Source of the DNA: BM506 sp031581485
Lineage (GTDB): Bacteria; Desulfobacterota; Desulfobulbia; Desulfobulbales; SURF-16
Reading direction: 5' to 3'
DNA length: 64,000 nt
Assembly (NCBI GenBank): GCA_031581485.1
Contig: JAVLBA010000004.1
Span: forward strand, 6,279 to 70,278
Made by a program: the position numbers and the translations under genes. The notes beneath the pieces are model-generated. The model was not told the origin of the DNA. It made no database searches and saw only the letters and a list, made by a program, of their open reading frames with translations. This document shows, piece by piece, positions 1 to 7,665 of the stretch. Numbering within the stretch: the stretch's first letter is position 1; each line of letters starts with the position of its first letter.

Positions 1-1224
1 CATCTGGCTGCCGGCATTATTGCCCCGGTACCCCTCAGTAAAGATGTGCTCGATATCAGCCGCTGCAATGTGCTGACCGGTGGTAAAGACATTAAATTTC
101 ACCCCATCCACCCCGGGGCGAAAACAGTCTCTGACAAATTCCCGGCCATAGGCCAGGGCCTTGCGCTGCAGCCGGCCGTCATCCACCACCACGGCCTCGG
201 TATATTTCAGGGCATTGGAAAAGAGATTGGCATAGACCTGGGCCAGCAGCCCCACATCCACCTGCAGGGGAAAATGCTCATCCCGCATGTCAACAGGATG
301 CTCAATAACAACGCCCTGATTCACAAAACGTCTCTCGAAATGTTCAAGCTGGGGGGCAATGATCTCACCCACCACAGAACATTTTCTGGTGCGCAATACC
401 AGTTCCCCCCTGGTGAAATGATCGCGGCGGAAGAGGCTTTCAATGAAAAGAGAGCTGCTCTTGTGATGCTTTTCTATCTCCTGATGATAATCGCCCAGGG
501 CCTTATGGAGGGAGCCCACCTTGTCCAGGATCTGCTGGCACGAGTCATTGCCGGTCATGCCCTTGGCCTTTTTCATCGCCCTGATCTGCTGCTCCAGATC
601 ATTCATCTCAGCAATCTTCCGGCGCAGCTTGTTGAAGAGATGCTGAAAGTACATATTGGGGATGATGATATTATGTTCAATATCCATGACCAGATTGCGG
701 ACAAAGTCAATATGCTTGATATTCTGATGGGCCGCCAATTTACCCACCAGAGCAACAGCGATGCGGTTGCTGAATTTTTCCAGGAAAAAGGTAACCTGCT
801 CAGATATTGGCCGGGGTGAAACAACCTCAAAGACCCCGGAACCCGCTTGCCGTTTGCCGGAAGGGGTGCCGAGATAGAGGGGCAGAAGCAGACTGTTGCC
901 CTGATAGGTCATCATGGAGACATCCTGACCAGGGGCGGGATCGGCAAGGGGCTCCTCCATGTCACTGGCCTGAACGAGCCGCAGGAAACCATCATCACCC
1001 TTGAGATAGAGACGACAGATGACGTCCATGTAATGGGGGAGAATAAGCACGGCAATGGCGTAGAACTCCTCCAGGGAATCCAATTCCTGGTGGAGATCAA
1101 AAAAGGTCTTGAGGATATTGTCCTGATCAGCGGTAAACTTGTAGCGGCTGTAGTCCTCTCGTTTGCTTTTTATCCGTTGGTGCATCACATCAAAGGGGAT
1201 ACTCTTTCTGCTTTGTTCTGCCAT
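1..1224 (-). CDS. Cytoplasmic sensor histidine kinase (partial, cut by window edge)
   Basis: Signalling kinase that should autophosphorylate on histidine and pass phosphate to a response regulator not seen here. It is read from ATG at 1224 and is still open at base 1, so about 408 residues are visible and the end of the ATPase domain is missing. Residues about 45-165 look like a GAF-type sensory segment; no membrane helix is visible. An H-box-like stretch EHNIIIPN (His184) follows, then a long helical region, an N-box LAQVYANLFSNALKY (about 328-341) and the start of a G2 region (FTEGYRGNN). The kinase call is firm; the GAF call is weaker. The gene begins 77 bases downstream of pyrR and may be the last gene of that operon. 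Confidence 0.75.
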   Translation of the reverse strand, partial: MAEQSRKSIPFDVMHQRIKSKREDYSRYKFTADQDNILKTFFDLHQELDSLEEFYAIAVLILPHYMDVICRLYLKGDDGFLRLVQASDMEEPLADPAPGQDVSMMTYQGNSLLLPLYLGTPSGKRQAGSGVFEVVSPRPISEQVTFFLEKFSNRIAVALVGKLAAHQNIKHIDFVRNLVMDIEHNIIIPNMYFQHLFNKLRRKIAEMNDLEQQIRAMKKAKGMTGNDSCQQILDKVGSLHKALGDYHQEIEKHHKSSSLFIESLFRRDHFTRGELVLRTRKCSVVGEIIAPQLEHFERRFVNQGVVIEHPVDMRDEHFPLQVDVGLLAQVYANLFSNALKYTEAVVVDDGRLQRKALAYGREFVRDCFRPGVDGVKFNVFTTGQHIAAADIEHIFTEGYRGNNAGSQM

Positions 1225-1301
1225 GGCCTTACTCTCTGGGTCAATATCCGCGCTTCAGCCGCAAAACGCCTCCTGCTCCGGGCCGGCAACCAGCCGCTCG
1301 C

Positions 1302-1847
1302 CTACCCTTCCCTGCTCTCCAGGATCACCTCATCGCATCCTGCTTTTTCCTTTAATAAGACATACACATGCTCATTATGGCTTTCCAGGACGTCCACGCC
1401 GGCATAATTAGCCTGAATGGGCAGTTCCCGGCCACATTTCCGGTTCACCAGCACCCCCAGCTGAATGGAACGGGGCCGGCCGAGATCCATGATGGCATCC
1501 AGGGCGGCCCGCACGGTGCGACCGGAATAGAGGACATCATCAATGAGCACGATAGTCCAGCCCGGCACGGCAAAGGGGATATCCGTTGTTTTGACAATGG
1601 GCAACTGACTGATCTGGGACCAGTCATCCCGATAGAGGGTGATATCAAGATATCCCACCGGCAGATCGCGCTGTTCCTGGAGGTTGATGATCTGTCTGAT
1701 GCGATCCGCCAGAAAGACACCGCCGGTATGGATGCCCACCAGGGCCAGCTTGTCCACGCCGCGGTTGGTCTCCATGATCTGCAGGGCCATGCGCTGCAGG
1801 GAACGGTCAATATCCTGGGCGGTCATGAGCACAGAGCGTTTGGTCAT
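1302..1847 (-). CDS. pyrR: PyrR bifunctional pyrimidine regulator / uracil phosphoribosyltransferase
   Basis: PyrR-family protein of 181 residues. Family members convert uracil plus PRPP to UMP, and in some bacteria bind pyr mRNA to control attenuation. The PRPP loop VLIDDVLYSGRT (residues 100-111) is clear, and the uracil-side region QLPIVKTTDIPF precedes it. The length matches the family. The start is the ATG at 1847, with an upstream GGAGGAG ribosome site, and it overlaps the purN stop by 4 bases (ATGA), which indicates translational coupling. No pyr biosynthesis gene is nearby, so enzyme activity may matter more than regulation; that is inference. Confidence 0.9.
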   Translation of the reverse strand: MTKRSVLMTAQDIDRSLQRMALQIMETNRGVDKLALVGIHTGGVFLADRIRQIINLQEQRDLPVGYLDITLYRDDWSQISQLPIVKTTDIPFAVPGWTIVLIDDVLYSGRTVRAALDAIMDLGRPRSIQLGVLVNRKCGRELPIQANYAGVDVLESHNEHVYVLLKEKAGCDEVILESREG

Positions 1848-2443
1848 GACAGCTCCTCCTGGCCAGGGCAGGCAAAACGCTGCCAGAAATAATCAACGCC
1901 CAGGGCATGCACCCTGTTGATGGCCTGGGGAAAGGCCTCGCATTCCGCGGCAAAAACATTATGGGCGATATCATCGGGGCTATCGTCATCATCCACATCC
2001 ACGCATTTCTGGACAATGATCGGCCCCTCATCATAGACCTCATTGGCAAAATGGACCGTACAGCCGGTGACCCTGACCCCGCGCGCCTTCACGGCCCGAT
2101 GCACCCGCATGCCGTAAAAGCCGCTGCCGCAAAAGGAGGGGATAAGGGAGGGGTGGATATTGAGGACCTGACGGGCCAGGGAGGGCGGCGGTCCGTAGAG
2201 CTTGAGATAGCCGGCCAGAAGCACCAATTCAACTCCATGCTCCACAAAGATTTTATTGATGGCCTCATTGCCCTGGGCATAGAAGGCGGGGTAGCCATAT
2301 TTATGCGCCTTTTCCAGACCCAGGGCGTCCTGGACATTGGCCACCACCACTGCAATTTCTCCCTGCATGGTGCCGTCAGCCAGGCGCTCATGGAAATTAT
2401 CCAGGGTCCGGCCGCTTCCGGAAAGCAGTACGCCCATTCTCAT
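1844..2443 (-). CDS. purN: Phosphoribosylglycinamide formyltransferase PurN
   Basis: Transfers the formyl group of 10-formyltetrahydrofolate to GAR in purine synthesis (cytoplasm). The 199-residue protein has the usual length. The nucleotide loop LLSGSGRTLDNF lies at residues 6-17. The catalytic trio is visible as Asn95 and His97 (NIHPSLIP) and Asp138 (YDEGPI). An insertion after HPSLIPSF (CGSGFYGMRVH) matches a longer PurN subgroup rather than the E. coli form. GGAG lies 8 bases before the ATG at 2443. It sits between purH and pyrR in a nucleotide operon. Confidence 0.93.
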   Translation of the reverse strand: MRMGVLLSGSGRTLDNFHERLADGTMQGEIAVVVANVQDALGLEKAHKYGYPAFYAQGNEAINKIFVEHGVELVLLAGYLKLYGPPPSLARQVLNIHPSLIPSFCGSGFYGMRVHRAVKARGVRVTGCTVHFANEVYDEGPIIVQKCVDVDDDDSPDDIAHNVFAAECEAFPQAINRVHALGVDYFWQRFACPGQEELS

Positions 2444-2580
2444 CAGGTCATCTCCTCAAAGAGGTGGCCGCAGAGTGATTCCGACCTCCTGCCTCGCAGG
2501 ATATCAGAAAGGCTCCTTGGCCATCCCCACAGTTATTATAAATGCAGCCCCTTACCAAATAAGGGCACAGGGCCGGGCAA

Positions 2581-3195
2581 TCAGGCCAGTTCCGGATGGC
2601 TGTCAGCGTCAATCTTGTCAAGCCAGTTGATAATCGCCGTATCATAGGCGGCGGTGAGGGCAAACACCTTGCGGGCCAGCTTGAAACGGGTCTTCAGGGT
2701 GGTGTTGCCGGTGGCCTTGATTTCGCTGATCACCAGGGGATAATCAGCGGGATCAACAATCACCGTCACATCTCTATAATTCTTGGCAGCGGCGCGCAGC
2801 ATGGTGGGACCGCCGATATCAATATTTTCAATGGCATTGGCCAGGGTGCAGTCCGGGGCAGCCACGCTCTTTTCAAAGGCATAGAGATTGACCGCCACAA
2901 TGTCGATGGCCTCCAGACCATGCTCCTTCATCTGGGCCAGATGGTCGGCATTGCTCTTCTGGGCCAGAATGCCGCCATGCACCTTGGGATGCAGGGTTTT
3001 CACCCGGCCATCCAGCATTTCAGGAAAGCCCGTGAATTCAGAGACATCTTTAACCTTGATCCCCTCTTCCCGCATCTTCTTGGCAGTGCCGCCGGTGGAT
3101 AAAATCTCGATACCGAGACTCTCAAGTTCCCGGGCAAAACCTTCGATTCCAGACTTGTCGGTAAGGCTGATAATCGCCCTTTCAGCTTTTTTCAT
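2581..3195 (-). CDS. purH: IMP cyclohydrolase (stand-alone N-terminal domain of PurH)
   Basis: Closes the ring of FAICAR to give IMP, the last step of purine synthesis. Only the MGS-like cyclohydrolase domain is present: about 204 residues against about 520 for ordinary bifunctional PurH. The GRVKTLHPKVHGGIL signature, STGGTAKKM and VNLYAFEK are all intact, and the gene ends cleanly 137 bases before purN, so it is a natural single-domain protein rather than a visible truncation. AICAR transformylase must be encoded elsewhere. An in-frame ATG at 3204 also exists, but AGAGG lies 9 bases before the ATG at 3195, which I prefer. Confidence 0.9.
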   Translation of the reverse strand: MKKAERAIISLTDKSGIEGFARELESLGIEILSTGGTAKKMREEGIKVKDVSEFTGFPEMLDGRVKTLHPKVHGGILAQKSNADHLAQMKEHGLEAIDIVAVNLYAFEKSVAAPDCTLANAIENIDIGGPTMLRAAAKNYRDVTVIVDPADYPLVISEIKATGNTTLKTRFKLARKVFALTAAYDTAIINWLDKIDADSHPELA

Positions 3196-3228
3196 GCTCT
3201 CCATCCTCTTCTTGTTATTATTGTCTTC

Positions 3229-3627
3229 TTATTTTCGGATAAATTTCTTGATCAGGCGCCGGTCTCGCTTGCCTGGCCGCTTAGGGGGTTTCATCTGTCC
3301 GGAAACCAGGCGCTCCGCCTTTTGCTCGGCCCGCATCTTGTCGCGGCCGGCAATGCTCTCCTTGGTTTCCTCATACAGGGCCTGGGCCGCAGTGGCAGGA
3401 CCCCGTTTGACGGCCAGGCCCACCACATCCACCACAAACTCCACATCATGACGTCTGATGTGCAGCCTGTCCCCCACCGCCACCAAGCGGGAGGCCTTGA
3501 CCCGGGCCTTATCAAGATGGACCTTGCCGCCGCTCACCGCCTTAGCCGCCATGGAGCGGGTCTTGAAAAAACGGGCCGCCCACAGCCACTTATCAATTCG
3601 GACTTTGGTGTTCGTGTCAGCTGCCAT
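3229..3627 (-). CDS. hslR: S4-domain RNA-binding protein, Hsp15/HslR family
   Basis: Hsp15-type proteins bind free 50S subunits that carry stalled nascent chains. The N-terminal S4 domain (VRIDKWLWAARFFKTRS, then GGKVHLDKARVKASRLVAVGD) is followed by a very basic tail, as in E. coli Hsp15. The reading frame can be extended to a TTG at 3651, but GGAGG lies inside that extension and a promoter -10 box ends at 3660, so the ATG at 3627 (132 residues) is the likely start. It appears to be the first gene of the hslR-purH-purN-pyrR operon. Confidence 0.88.
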   Translation of the reverse strand: MAADTNTKVRIDKWLWAARFFKTRSMAAKAVSGGKVHLDKARVKASRLVAVGDRLHIRRHDVEFVVDVVGLAVKRGPATAAQALYEETKESIAGRDKMRAEQKAERLVSGQMKPPKRPGKRDRRLIKKFIRK

Positions 3628-3659
3628 AACCTGCCTGCCCTCCTTGGACAAGGGCCCCT

Positions 3660-3687
3660 ATAGTACCATAGTTAACGGCCTTCTCAA
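3660..3687 (-). promoter_or_regulatory. Putative sigma-70 promoter of the hslR-purH-purN operon
   Basis: On the minus strand TTGAGA (3682-3687) and TACTAT (3660-3665) are separated by 16 bases. Transcription would begin near 3653, upstream of the hslR ATG at 3627. The same gap also separates hslR from the divergent folE2. Confidence 0.55.
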
Positions 3688-3769
3688 ACAGGCAAAAAGA
3701 GCAGCCCCGGCCAAAAAAGGCAAAGAAAAGGGTGGCCATTCTCAGAAAACACGGTAAAGAATAGACGCT

Positions 3770-4510
3770 ATGAATTTGACAGCTGTTGGTATCAAAAATA
3801 TCCGTTTCCCGGTCAAGATACGAGAAAAGGCAGACGGCCATCAGGCAACGGTTGCCTCCATCACCCTCCAGGTCAATCTGCCGCGCCGTTTCCGCCAGAA
3901 TTGCGTGCCCACCTTTCTGGGCGTCTTGGAAAAATACCAGAACGACATCTCCGTGGAGATCTTCCCCGCCCTGCTGCGCGAGATCAAGGAAGAGCTGCAG
4001 GCCGAGTCCGCGCAACTGGAGATGACCTTTCCCTATTTCATCGAGAAAAAGGCCCCGGTCACCAAGACCCCCAGCCTCATGGAGTACACCTGCTGCTTCA
4101 CCGGCTCCATTGGCACCGACTCAGACGACCTGCTCATGTCCATCTGGGTGCCCATCACCACCCTCTGCCCCTGCTCAAAAGAGATCAGCGCCTACGGGGC
4201 CCATAACCAGCGGGCGGAAATCAATCTCAACATCAAATTCAAGCATTTCATCTGGCTGGAAGACCTGATCACCATGGTGGAGAAGAGTTCCTCCTGCGAG
4301 GTCTACGCACTCCTGAAGAGGCCGGACGAGAAGTACGTCACCGAGATGGCCTACGAAAACCCCATGTTTGTCGAGGATGCGGTGCGCAAGGTGGCGGTGG
4401 CCGCAGACAGCCATCCGGATATCCTCTGGTTTTCCGCCGGCGTCGAGAGCTTCGAGTCGATCCACAAACACTCGGCCTATGCCTATGTGGTAAGTGACAC
4501 CATGCGTTAA
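3770..4510 (+). CDS. folE2: GTP cyclohydrolase FolE2 (type IB)
   Basis: Converts GTP to 7,8-dihydroneopterin triphosphate, the entry step to folate and to queuosine-type pathways. The 246-residue protein carries the FolE2 signature TLCPCSKEIS (Cys133, Cys135) followed by AYGAHNQR (His145). The N-terminus is a little shorter than in many homologues but begins at the conserved VGIKNIRFPV strand. It is the only plus-strand gene between the purine operon and nadD, so it is its own unit, divergent from hslR and convergent with nadD. FolE2 is often found where zinc-dependent FolE is absent or as a low-zinc paralogue. Confidence 0.95.
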   Translation: MNLTAVGIKNIRFPVKIREKADGHQATVASITLQVNLPRRFRQNCVPTFLGVLEKYQNDISVEIFPALLREIKEELQAESAQLEMTFPYFIEKKAPVTKTPSLMEYTCCFTGSIGTDSDDLLMSIWVPITTLCPCSKEISAYGAHNQRAEINLNIKFKHFIWLEDLITMVEKSSSCEVYALLKRPDEKYVTEMAYENPMFVEDAVRKVAVAADSHPDILWFSAGVESFESIHKHSAYAYVVSDTMR

Positions 4511-4573
4511 GAGCAGATCCCCGCCTCAATGAGGCCTGCCAAAGAGCCCCCCTTCCCCTACCACCTCTCCTTT

Positions 4574-5260
4574 TCAGCCCCTGTCGCCTCCCTGGTAAAG
4601 CCCATGTTCCCTGATATAGGCCATCACCTCGGGAGGGAGCATGGCCGAGACATCTTCGCCCTGGGCCAAGGCCCGGCGGACCGCTGTGGAGGAGACCGGC
4701 ACCTCATCCATGACCAGCTGACGGATGTGACCATTGCCGGCAAGCTGCCAGAGACCGGGCCCTACCTGCGACACCCCTCCCTGCACACCGAAAATATGGT
4801 GCACCGCTGCCGCCATGCTCTGCTGCCGGGCCTGGGGACGGTTGACCACTACAATATCGGCAAACCGGGGGATATCTCGGAAGTTCTTCCAGGTGGCCAT
4901 TTCCACAAAGGCGTCAAGGCCCATCACAAAAAAAAGGGCTGTATCCTCACCGAGCCGCGCCCGTAATTCTTTCAGGGTATCAATGCTGTAGGAAAGATCC
5001 TGGCGCTCCCCTTCCAGGGCGGAGACGGCAAATTGCGGACGGTCCGCCAGGGCCCTCTTGAGCATGGCCAGGCGATCTGCAAAGGGCGCCACGGTACGTT
5101 CCACCTTGTGGGGCGGTTTCGAGGAGGGGATAAAAAGAAGCTGGTCCAGGGCCAGGGCGTCCAGGGCCACCCGGGCCACGGCAAGATGGCCCAGGTGGAC
5201 AGGATCGAAGGTGCCGCCCAGGATACCGAGGCGCTTAGGAGCGGATTTGACCATCACCAT
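4574..5260 (-). CDS. nadD: Nicotinate-nucleotide adenylyltransferase
   Basis: Adenylates nicotinate mononucleotide to deamido-NAD in NAD synthesis. The nucleotidyltransferase motif GGTFDPVHLGHL (residues 15-26) and the C-terminal VPVSSTAVRRAL motif are both present, and the 228-residue length is normal. The start overlaps the 3' end of proA by 26 bases; ATG at 5254 is an alternative, but AGGA lies about 11 bases before 5260. In related bacteria nadD follows proA and precedes rsfS; here no rsfS follows and the next gene is the convergent folE2. Confidence 0.93.
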   Translation of the reverse strand: MVMVKSAPKRLGILGGTFDPVHLGHLAVARVALDALALDQLLFIPSSKPPHKVERTVAPFADRLAMLKRALADRPQFAVSALEGERQDLSYSIDTLKELRARLGEDTALFFVMGLDAFVEMATWKNFRDIPRFADIVVVNRPQARQQSMAAAVHHIFGVQGGVSQVGPGLWQLAGNGHIRQLVMDEVPVSSTAVRRALAQGEDVSAMLPPEVMAYIREHGLYQGGDRG

Positions 5261-6491
5261 AGACGATGAATTTCCTGGTGGTTAACTCCTTGAGCCCCAT
5301 GGGGCCGTAAGCGTGGAGCTTGGTGGTGGAAATACCTATTTCGGCACCCAGACCAAACTCGCCGCCATCGGCAAAGCGGGTGGAGGCGTTAATCATCACG
5401 GCCGAGGCATCCACCTCGCGGATGAAACGCTGGCCATGGCTGTAATTCTCGGTGACGATCACCTCGGTATGCTGGGAGCCGTATTCCCTGATATGGGCCA
5501 TGGCCGCCTCCAGATCATCCACAACCTTGACGGCCAGAATGAGATCCAGAAACTCCATGGGCCAGTCGGCCGGGGTGGCAGCCTTGGCCGCCGGCACCAA
5601 GGCGCAGGTCTGCTCACAGCCGCGGATCTCCACGCCGGCGGCCAAAAGCTCCGCAGCCAGCAGGGGCAGAAAGGCGGCAGCCACATCCTTATGGACCAGC
5701 AGGGTCTCCAGGGCATTACAGACCCCGGGCCGCTGCACCTTGCCGTTTAAGATAATGGGCAGGGCCATATCAAAGGGGGCGCTGGCATCGACAAAGAGAT
5801 GGCAGACCCCCTTGTAATGCTTGAGCACAGGGATCCGCGAATTCTCAGAGACAAAACGGATCAGCCCCTCACCGCCGCGGGGGATGATCAGGTCGATCTG
5901 CTCTTCCAGCTGCAACAGGCGGGTGACGGCCTCCCGTTCCGTGGTGGGGATGACCTGAATGGCGGCAGGATCGATCTTTTCGGCTTTCAGGGCCTCCTGC
6001 AGGACCTGGGCCAGGGCCAGATTGGAATGAATGGCCTCGGACCCGCCGCGCAGCAGAATGGCATTGCCGGCCTTGAGGCAGAGGGCGGCCGCATCCACCG
6101 TAACATTGGGACGCGACTCGTAGATCATGCCGATGACCCCCAGGGGGATACGCATGCGGCCTACGGTAATGCCGCTTGGCCGCCGTCCCATGTCGCTGAT
6201 CTCCCCCACCGGATCAGGCAGGGCAATAACCTGCCGCAGCCCGCCGATCATGGCGGCCATGGCCTTGTCGCTGAGCTGGAGGCGGTCCAGCATGGCCGGG
6301 GCCAGCCCCTTGGCCTCACCGGCCACCAGGTCCCTGGCATTTTCGGCCTGGATATAGCTTTTCTGGGCGTCCAGGGCGTCCGCCATGCGGCCTAAGACCC
6401 TGTTCTTCTGTTCGGTGGAGAGAATGGCCACGGCATGGGCCGCCTTCTTGGCCTGCACCGCCATCTCCCTGATGGTCTGTTCTATTGACAT
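5235..6491 (-). CDS. proA: Gamma-glutamyl phosphate reductase
   Basis: NADPH-dependent reduction of gamma-glutamyl phosphate to glutamate semialdehyde, the second step of proline synthesis. The aldehyde-dehydrogenase fold is full length (418 residues from ATG 6491), with the catalytic cysteine in RPGVCNALETLL and the typical N-terminus IREMAVQAKKAA. The frame extends to a TTG at 6503, but GAGAAG lies just before the ATG. Its partner proB lies 4.8 kb upstream across an accessory insert, and proA has acquired or kept its own promoter at 6521-6548. Confidence 0.95.
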   Translation of the reverse strand: MSIEQTIREMAVQAKKAAHAVAILSTEQKNRVLGRMADALDAQKSYIQAENARDLVAGEAKGLAPAMLDRLQLSDKAMAAMIGGLRQVIALPDPVGEISDMGRRPSGITVGRMRIPLGVIGMIYESRPNVTVDAAALCLKAGNAILLRGGSEAIHSNLALAQVLQEALKAEKIDPAAIQVIPTTEREAVTRLLQLEEQIDLIIPRGGEGLIRFVSENSRIPVLKHYKGVCHLFVDASAPFDMALPIILNGKVQRPGVCNALETLLVHKDVAAAFLPLLAAELLAAGVEIRGCEQTCALVPAAKAATPADWPMEFLDLILAVKVVDDLEAAMAHIREYGSQHTEVIVTENYSHGQRFIREVDASAVMINASTRFADGGEFGLGAEIGISTTKLHAYGPMGLKELTTRKFIVYGDGQIRS

Positions 6492-6520
6492 ATCTTCTCG
6501 CAAGGGTTTGAACTTGTTGG

Positions 6521-6548
6521 ATTAAAAAGGAGTGCTTCGACAGGTCAA
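6521..6548 (-). promoter_or_regulatory. Putative sigma-70 promoter of proA-nadD
   Basis: TTGACC (6543-6548) and TTTAAT (6521-6526) on the minus strand are 16 bases apart, 30 bases upstream of the proA ATG. This would explain how proA is expressed away from proB. Confidence 0.5.
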
Positions 6549-6607
6549 AAAGATACCACAAAGCAGCAGAGGCCCGAAGTTTTTTTTATTTATTTAAACG
6601 CGATAAT

Positions 6608-6624
6608 CACCGGTTTATCCGGTG
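6608..6624. other. Short hairpin between higA and proA
   Basis: CACCGG and CCGGTG flank a 5-base loop. It lies downstream of higA in an AT-rich stretch. There is no clear U-tract on the minus strand, so a terminator role is uncertain. The rest of 6549-6749 holds no gene. Confidence 0.35.
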
Positions 6625-6668
6625 CATTTATGAGTTGGAATTCTATATGGCGTCCCCAGAATCCCTTT

Positions 6669-6686
6669 CGGACGTCCCCATTTTTC
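6669..6686. repeat. Solo end of the 85-bp palindromic repeat
   Basis: GGACGTCCCCATTTTTC is identical to the right end of the repeat at 10386-10470. The remainder of the element is not recognisable here, so this is a relic or an end used independently. Confidence 0.4.
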
Positions 6687-6749
6687 ACATCTTCCACTCA
6701 CAACCTAACCTTATTCGTTCGGCATAATTAATTTCGTTAAATCAATTAC

Positions 6750-7076
6750 TTATACGCTTGCAAGATTGTCTGAGTTTGCTTGAGAAACATGTTTTTTGAC
6801 TTCTCTATTAATGATTTTACCTACTTTGCTTTTGGCTATTTTCATATTGTACCGCACTTGCAGGTTAAGCCAGAATTCCGGTTCAATGCCAAAATACTTA
6901 CCGAGACGTAACGCAGTATCAGCAGTAATTTCTCTTTTGCCATGCACAATTTGACTGACCCGATTTGCAGGGACATTAATGTCTTTTGCCAGCTGATTCT
7001 GGGTGATTTCCATTGGCTTAAGAAATTCTTCTAATAATACATCGCCCGGTGTGACTGGAGTTAATTTTGTTGCCAT
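6750..7076 (-). CDS. higA: HigA-type antitoxin (XRE family)
   Basis: DNA-binding antitoxin of a type II module. From ATG at 7076 it has about 108 residues with an XRE helix-turn-helix (ITQNQLAKDINVPANRVSQI) and the HigA tail GKYFGIEPEFWLNLQ. AAGGGG precedes this start, so a longer frame reaching 7103 is not needed. It lies 4 bases behind the higB stop in the toxin-first order typical of higBA. The region is visibly more AT-rich than its neighbours, which supports horizontal acquisition. Confidence 0.92.
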   Translation of the reverse strand: MATKLTPVTPGDVLLEEFLKPMEITQNQLAKDINVPANRVSQIVHGKREITADTALRLGKYFGIEPEFWLNLQVRYNMKIAKSKVGKIINREVKKHVSQANSDNLASV

Positions 7077-7080
7077 GATT

Positions 7081-7365
7081 TTACCCCTTGTGATAGTCAA
7101 CAATTTCTACGTCGAAGACGTTTTCTTCCGACCAGACGAAGCAAATACGCCACTGGTCGTTAATCCTAATACTATTTTGTCCACTTCTGCTGCCTTTTAA
7201 CTGCTCAAGTCTGTTCCCTGGGGGAACCCGCAAACTTTGCAAAGAAATTGCAGCATTTAGAACCTCAAGCTTTATCCTTGCTGCCCTGGAAATACTTCTG
7301 AATTTTTTAACATCAAAATCGTTAAAAAGTTTTTCCGTATCCTTGCATTTAAATGACTTTATCAT
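7081..7365 (-). CDS. higB: HigB-type toxin (RelE superfamily mRNA interferase)
   Basis: Ribosome-dependent mRNA endonuclease family. The 94 residues are collinear with HigB: MIKSFKCKDTEKLF at the start, PPGNRLEQLKG in the middle and RINDQWRICFVW near the C-terminus, where the catalytic and mRNA-contacting residues of the family lie. The length is complete and no frameshift is seen, so the toxin could be active. It is first in the higB-higA operon and is probably repressed by the HigA complex at a site just upstream. Confidence 0.92.
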   Translation of the reverse strand: MIKSFKCKDTEKLFNDFDVKKFRSISRAARIKLEVLNAAISLQSLRVPPGNRLEQLKGSRSGQNSIRINDQWRICFVWSEENVFDVEIVDYHKG

Positions 7366-7377
7366 AACTCAACCATA

Positions 7378-7392
7378 TGACTCATTACGTCA
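7378..7392. promoter_or_regulatory. Candidate HigA operator and higB promoter region
   Basis: The inverted repeat TGACTCATTACGTCA begins 12 bases upstream of higB. A possible -35 (TTGACG at 7395-7400, minus strand) overlaps the same area, but the -10 match is poor. An autoregulatory site is expected here for this family; the assignment is inference. Confidence 0.35.
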
Positions 7393-7420
7393 TTCGTCAA
7401 TCTGATTTTGAATTTGAGAG

Positions 7421-7450
7421 CCGAACGCCCGCTTAACACGCGGGCTTCGG
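7421..7450. other. Stable GC-rich hairpin
   Basis: CCGAA and TTCGG enclose GCCCGC and GCGGGC with a single bulged base and a 7-base loop, an 11-bp stem. It sits between the higB promoter area and the 85-bp repeat with no gene around it. It could be the foldback end of a lost mobile element; no U-tract follows. Confidence 0.5.
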
Positions 7451-7491
7451 AGCGTGAGCGGAGAAGACCGTCGGGTTGAAGCTGAAATTAC

Positions 7492-7576
7492 GGGGGGCAA
7501 TAGGGACGTCCATAAAATCATAAAAATCTGCCTCTCGCTCGAGAAACGTATAATCTTATGGATATCCCCATCTTCC
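7492..7576. repeat. 85-bp palindromic repeat, copy 1
   Basis: The element runs from GGGGGCAAT to TCCCCATCTTCC. Its arms GGACGTCCATAAAATCATAA (7504-7523) and the complement around 7550-7568 can pair across a 24-base centre. Copy 2 at 10386-10470 agrees along its whole length with a few changes. No open frame of its own is conserved, so it resembles a REP- or MITE-like mobile hairpin. Confidence 0.7.
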
Positions 7577-7630
7577 ACCCGGCCTGTCGATAAATTTTTG
7601 CTTTTCGGTCTGGCCGGGCTCCATCTCTCC

Positions 7631-7659
7631 TTGGCACTTTGTAAAGATCGGCATATTAT
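7631..7659 (+). promoter_or_regulatory. Putative sigma-70 promoter of the L,D-transpeptidase gene
   Basis: TTGGCA (7631-7636) and TATTAT (7654-7659) are 17 bases apart. The expected transcription start falls on or next to the ATG at 7666, so the message would have almost no leader. Confidence 0.55.
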
Positions 7660-7665
7660 AAGGAC

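Noticed and set aside
2547..2566. GCCCCTTA/TAAGGGC hairpin between purH and purN as a terminator
   Set aside because: No U-tract follows on the minus strand and purN lies in the same operon; it may be a processing hairpin at most.
7421..7450. Integron attC site
   Set aside because: The foldback has one bulge, but the R-box/core sequences expected at its ends and an integrase gene are absent.
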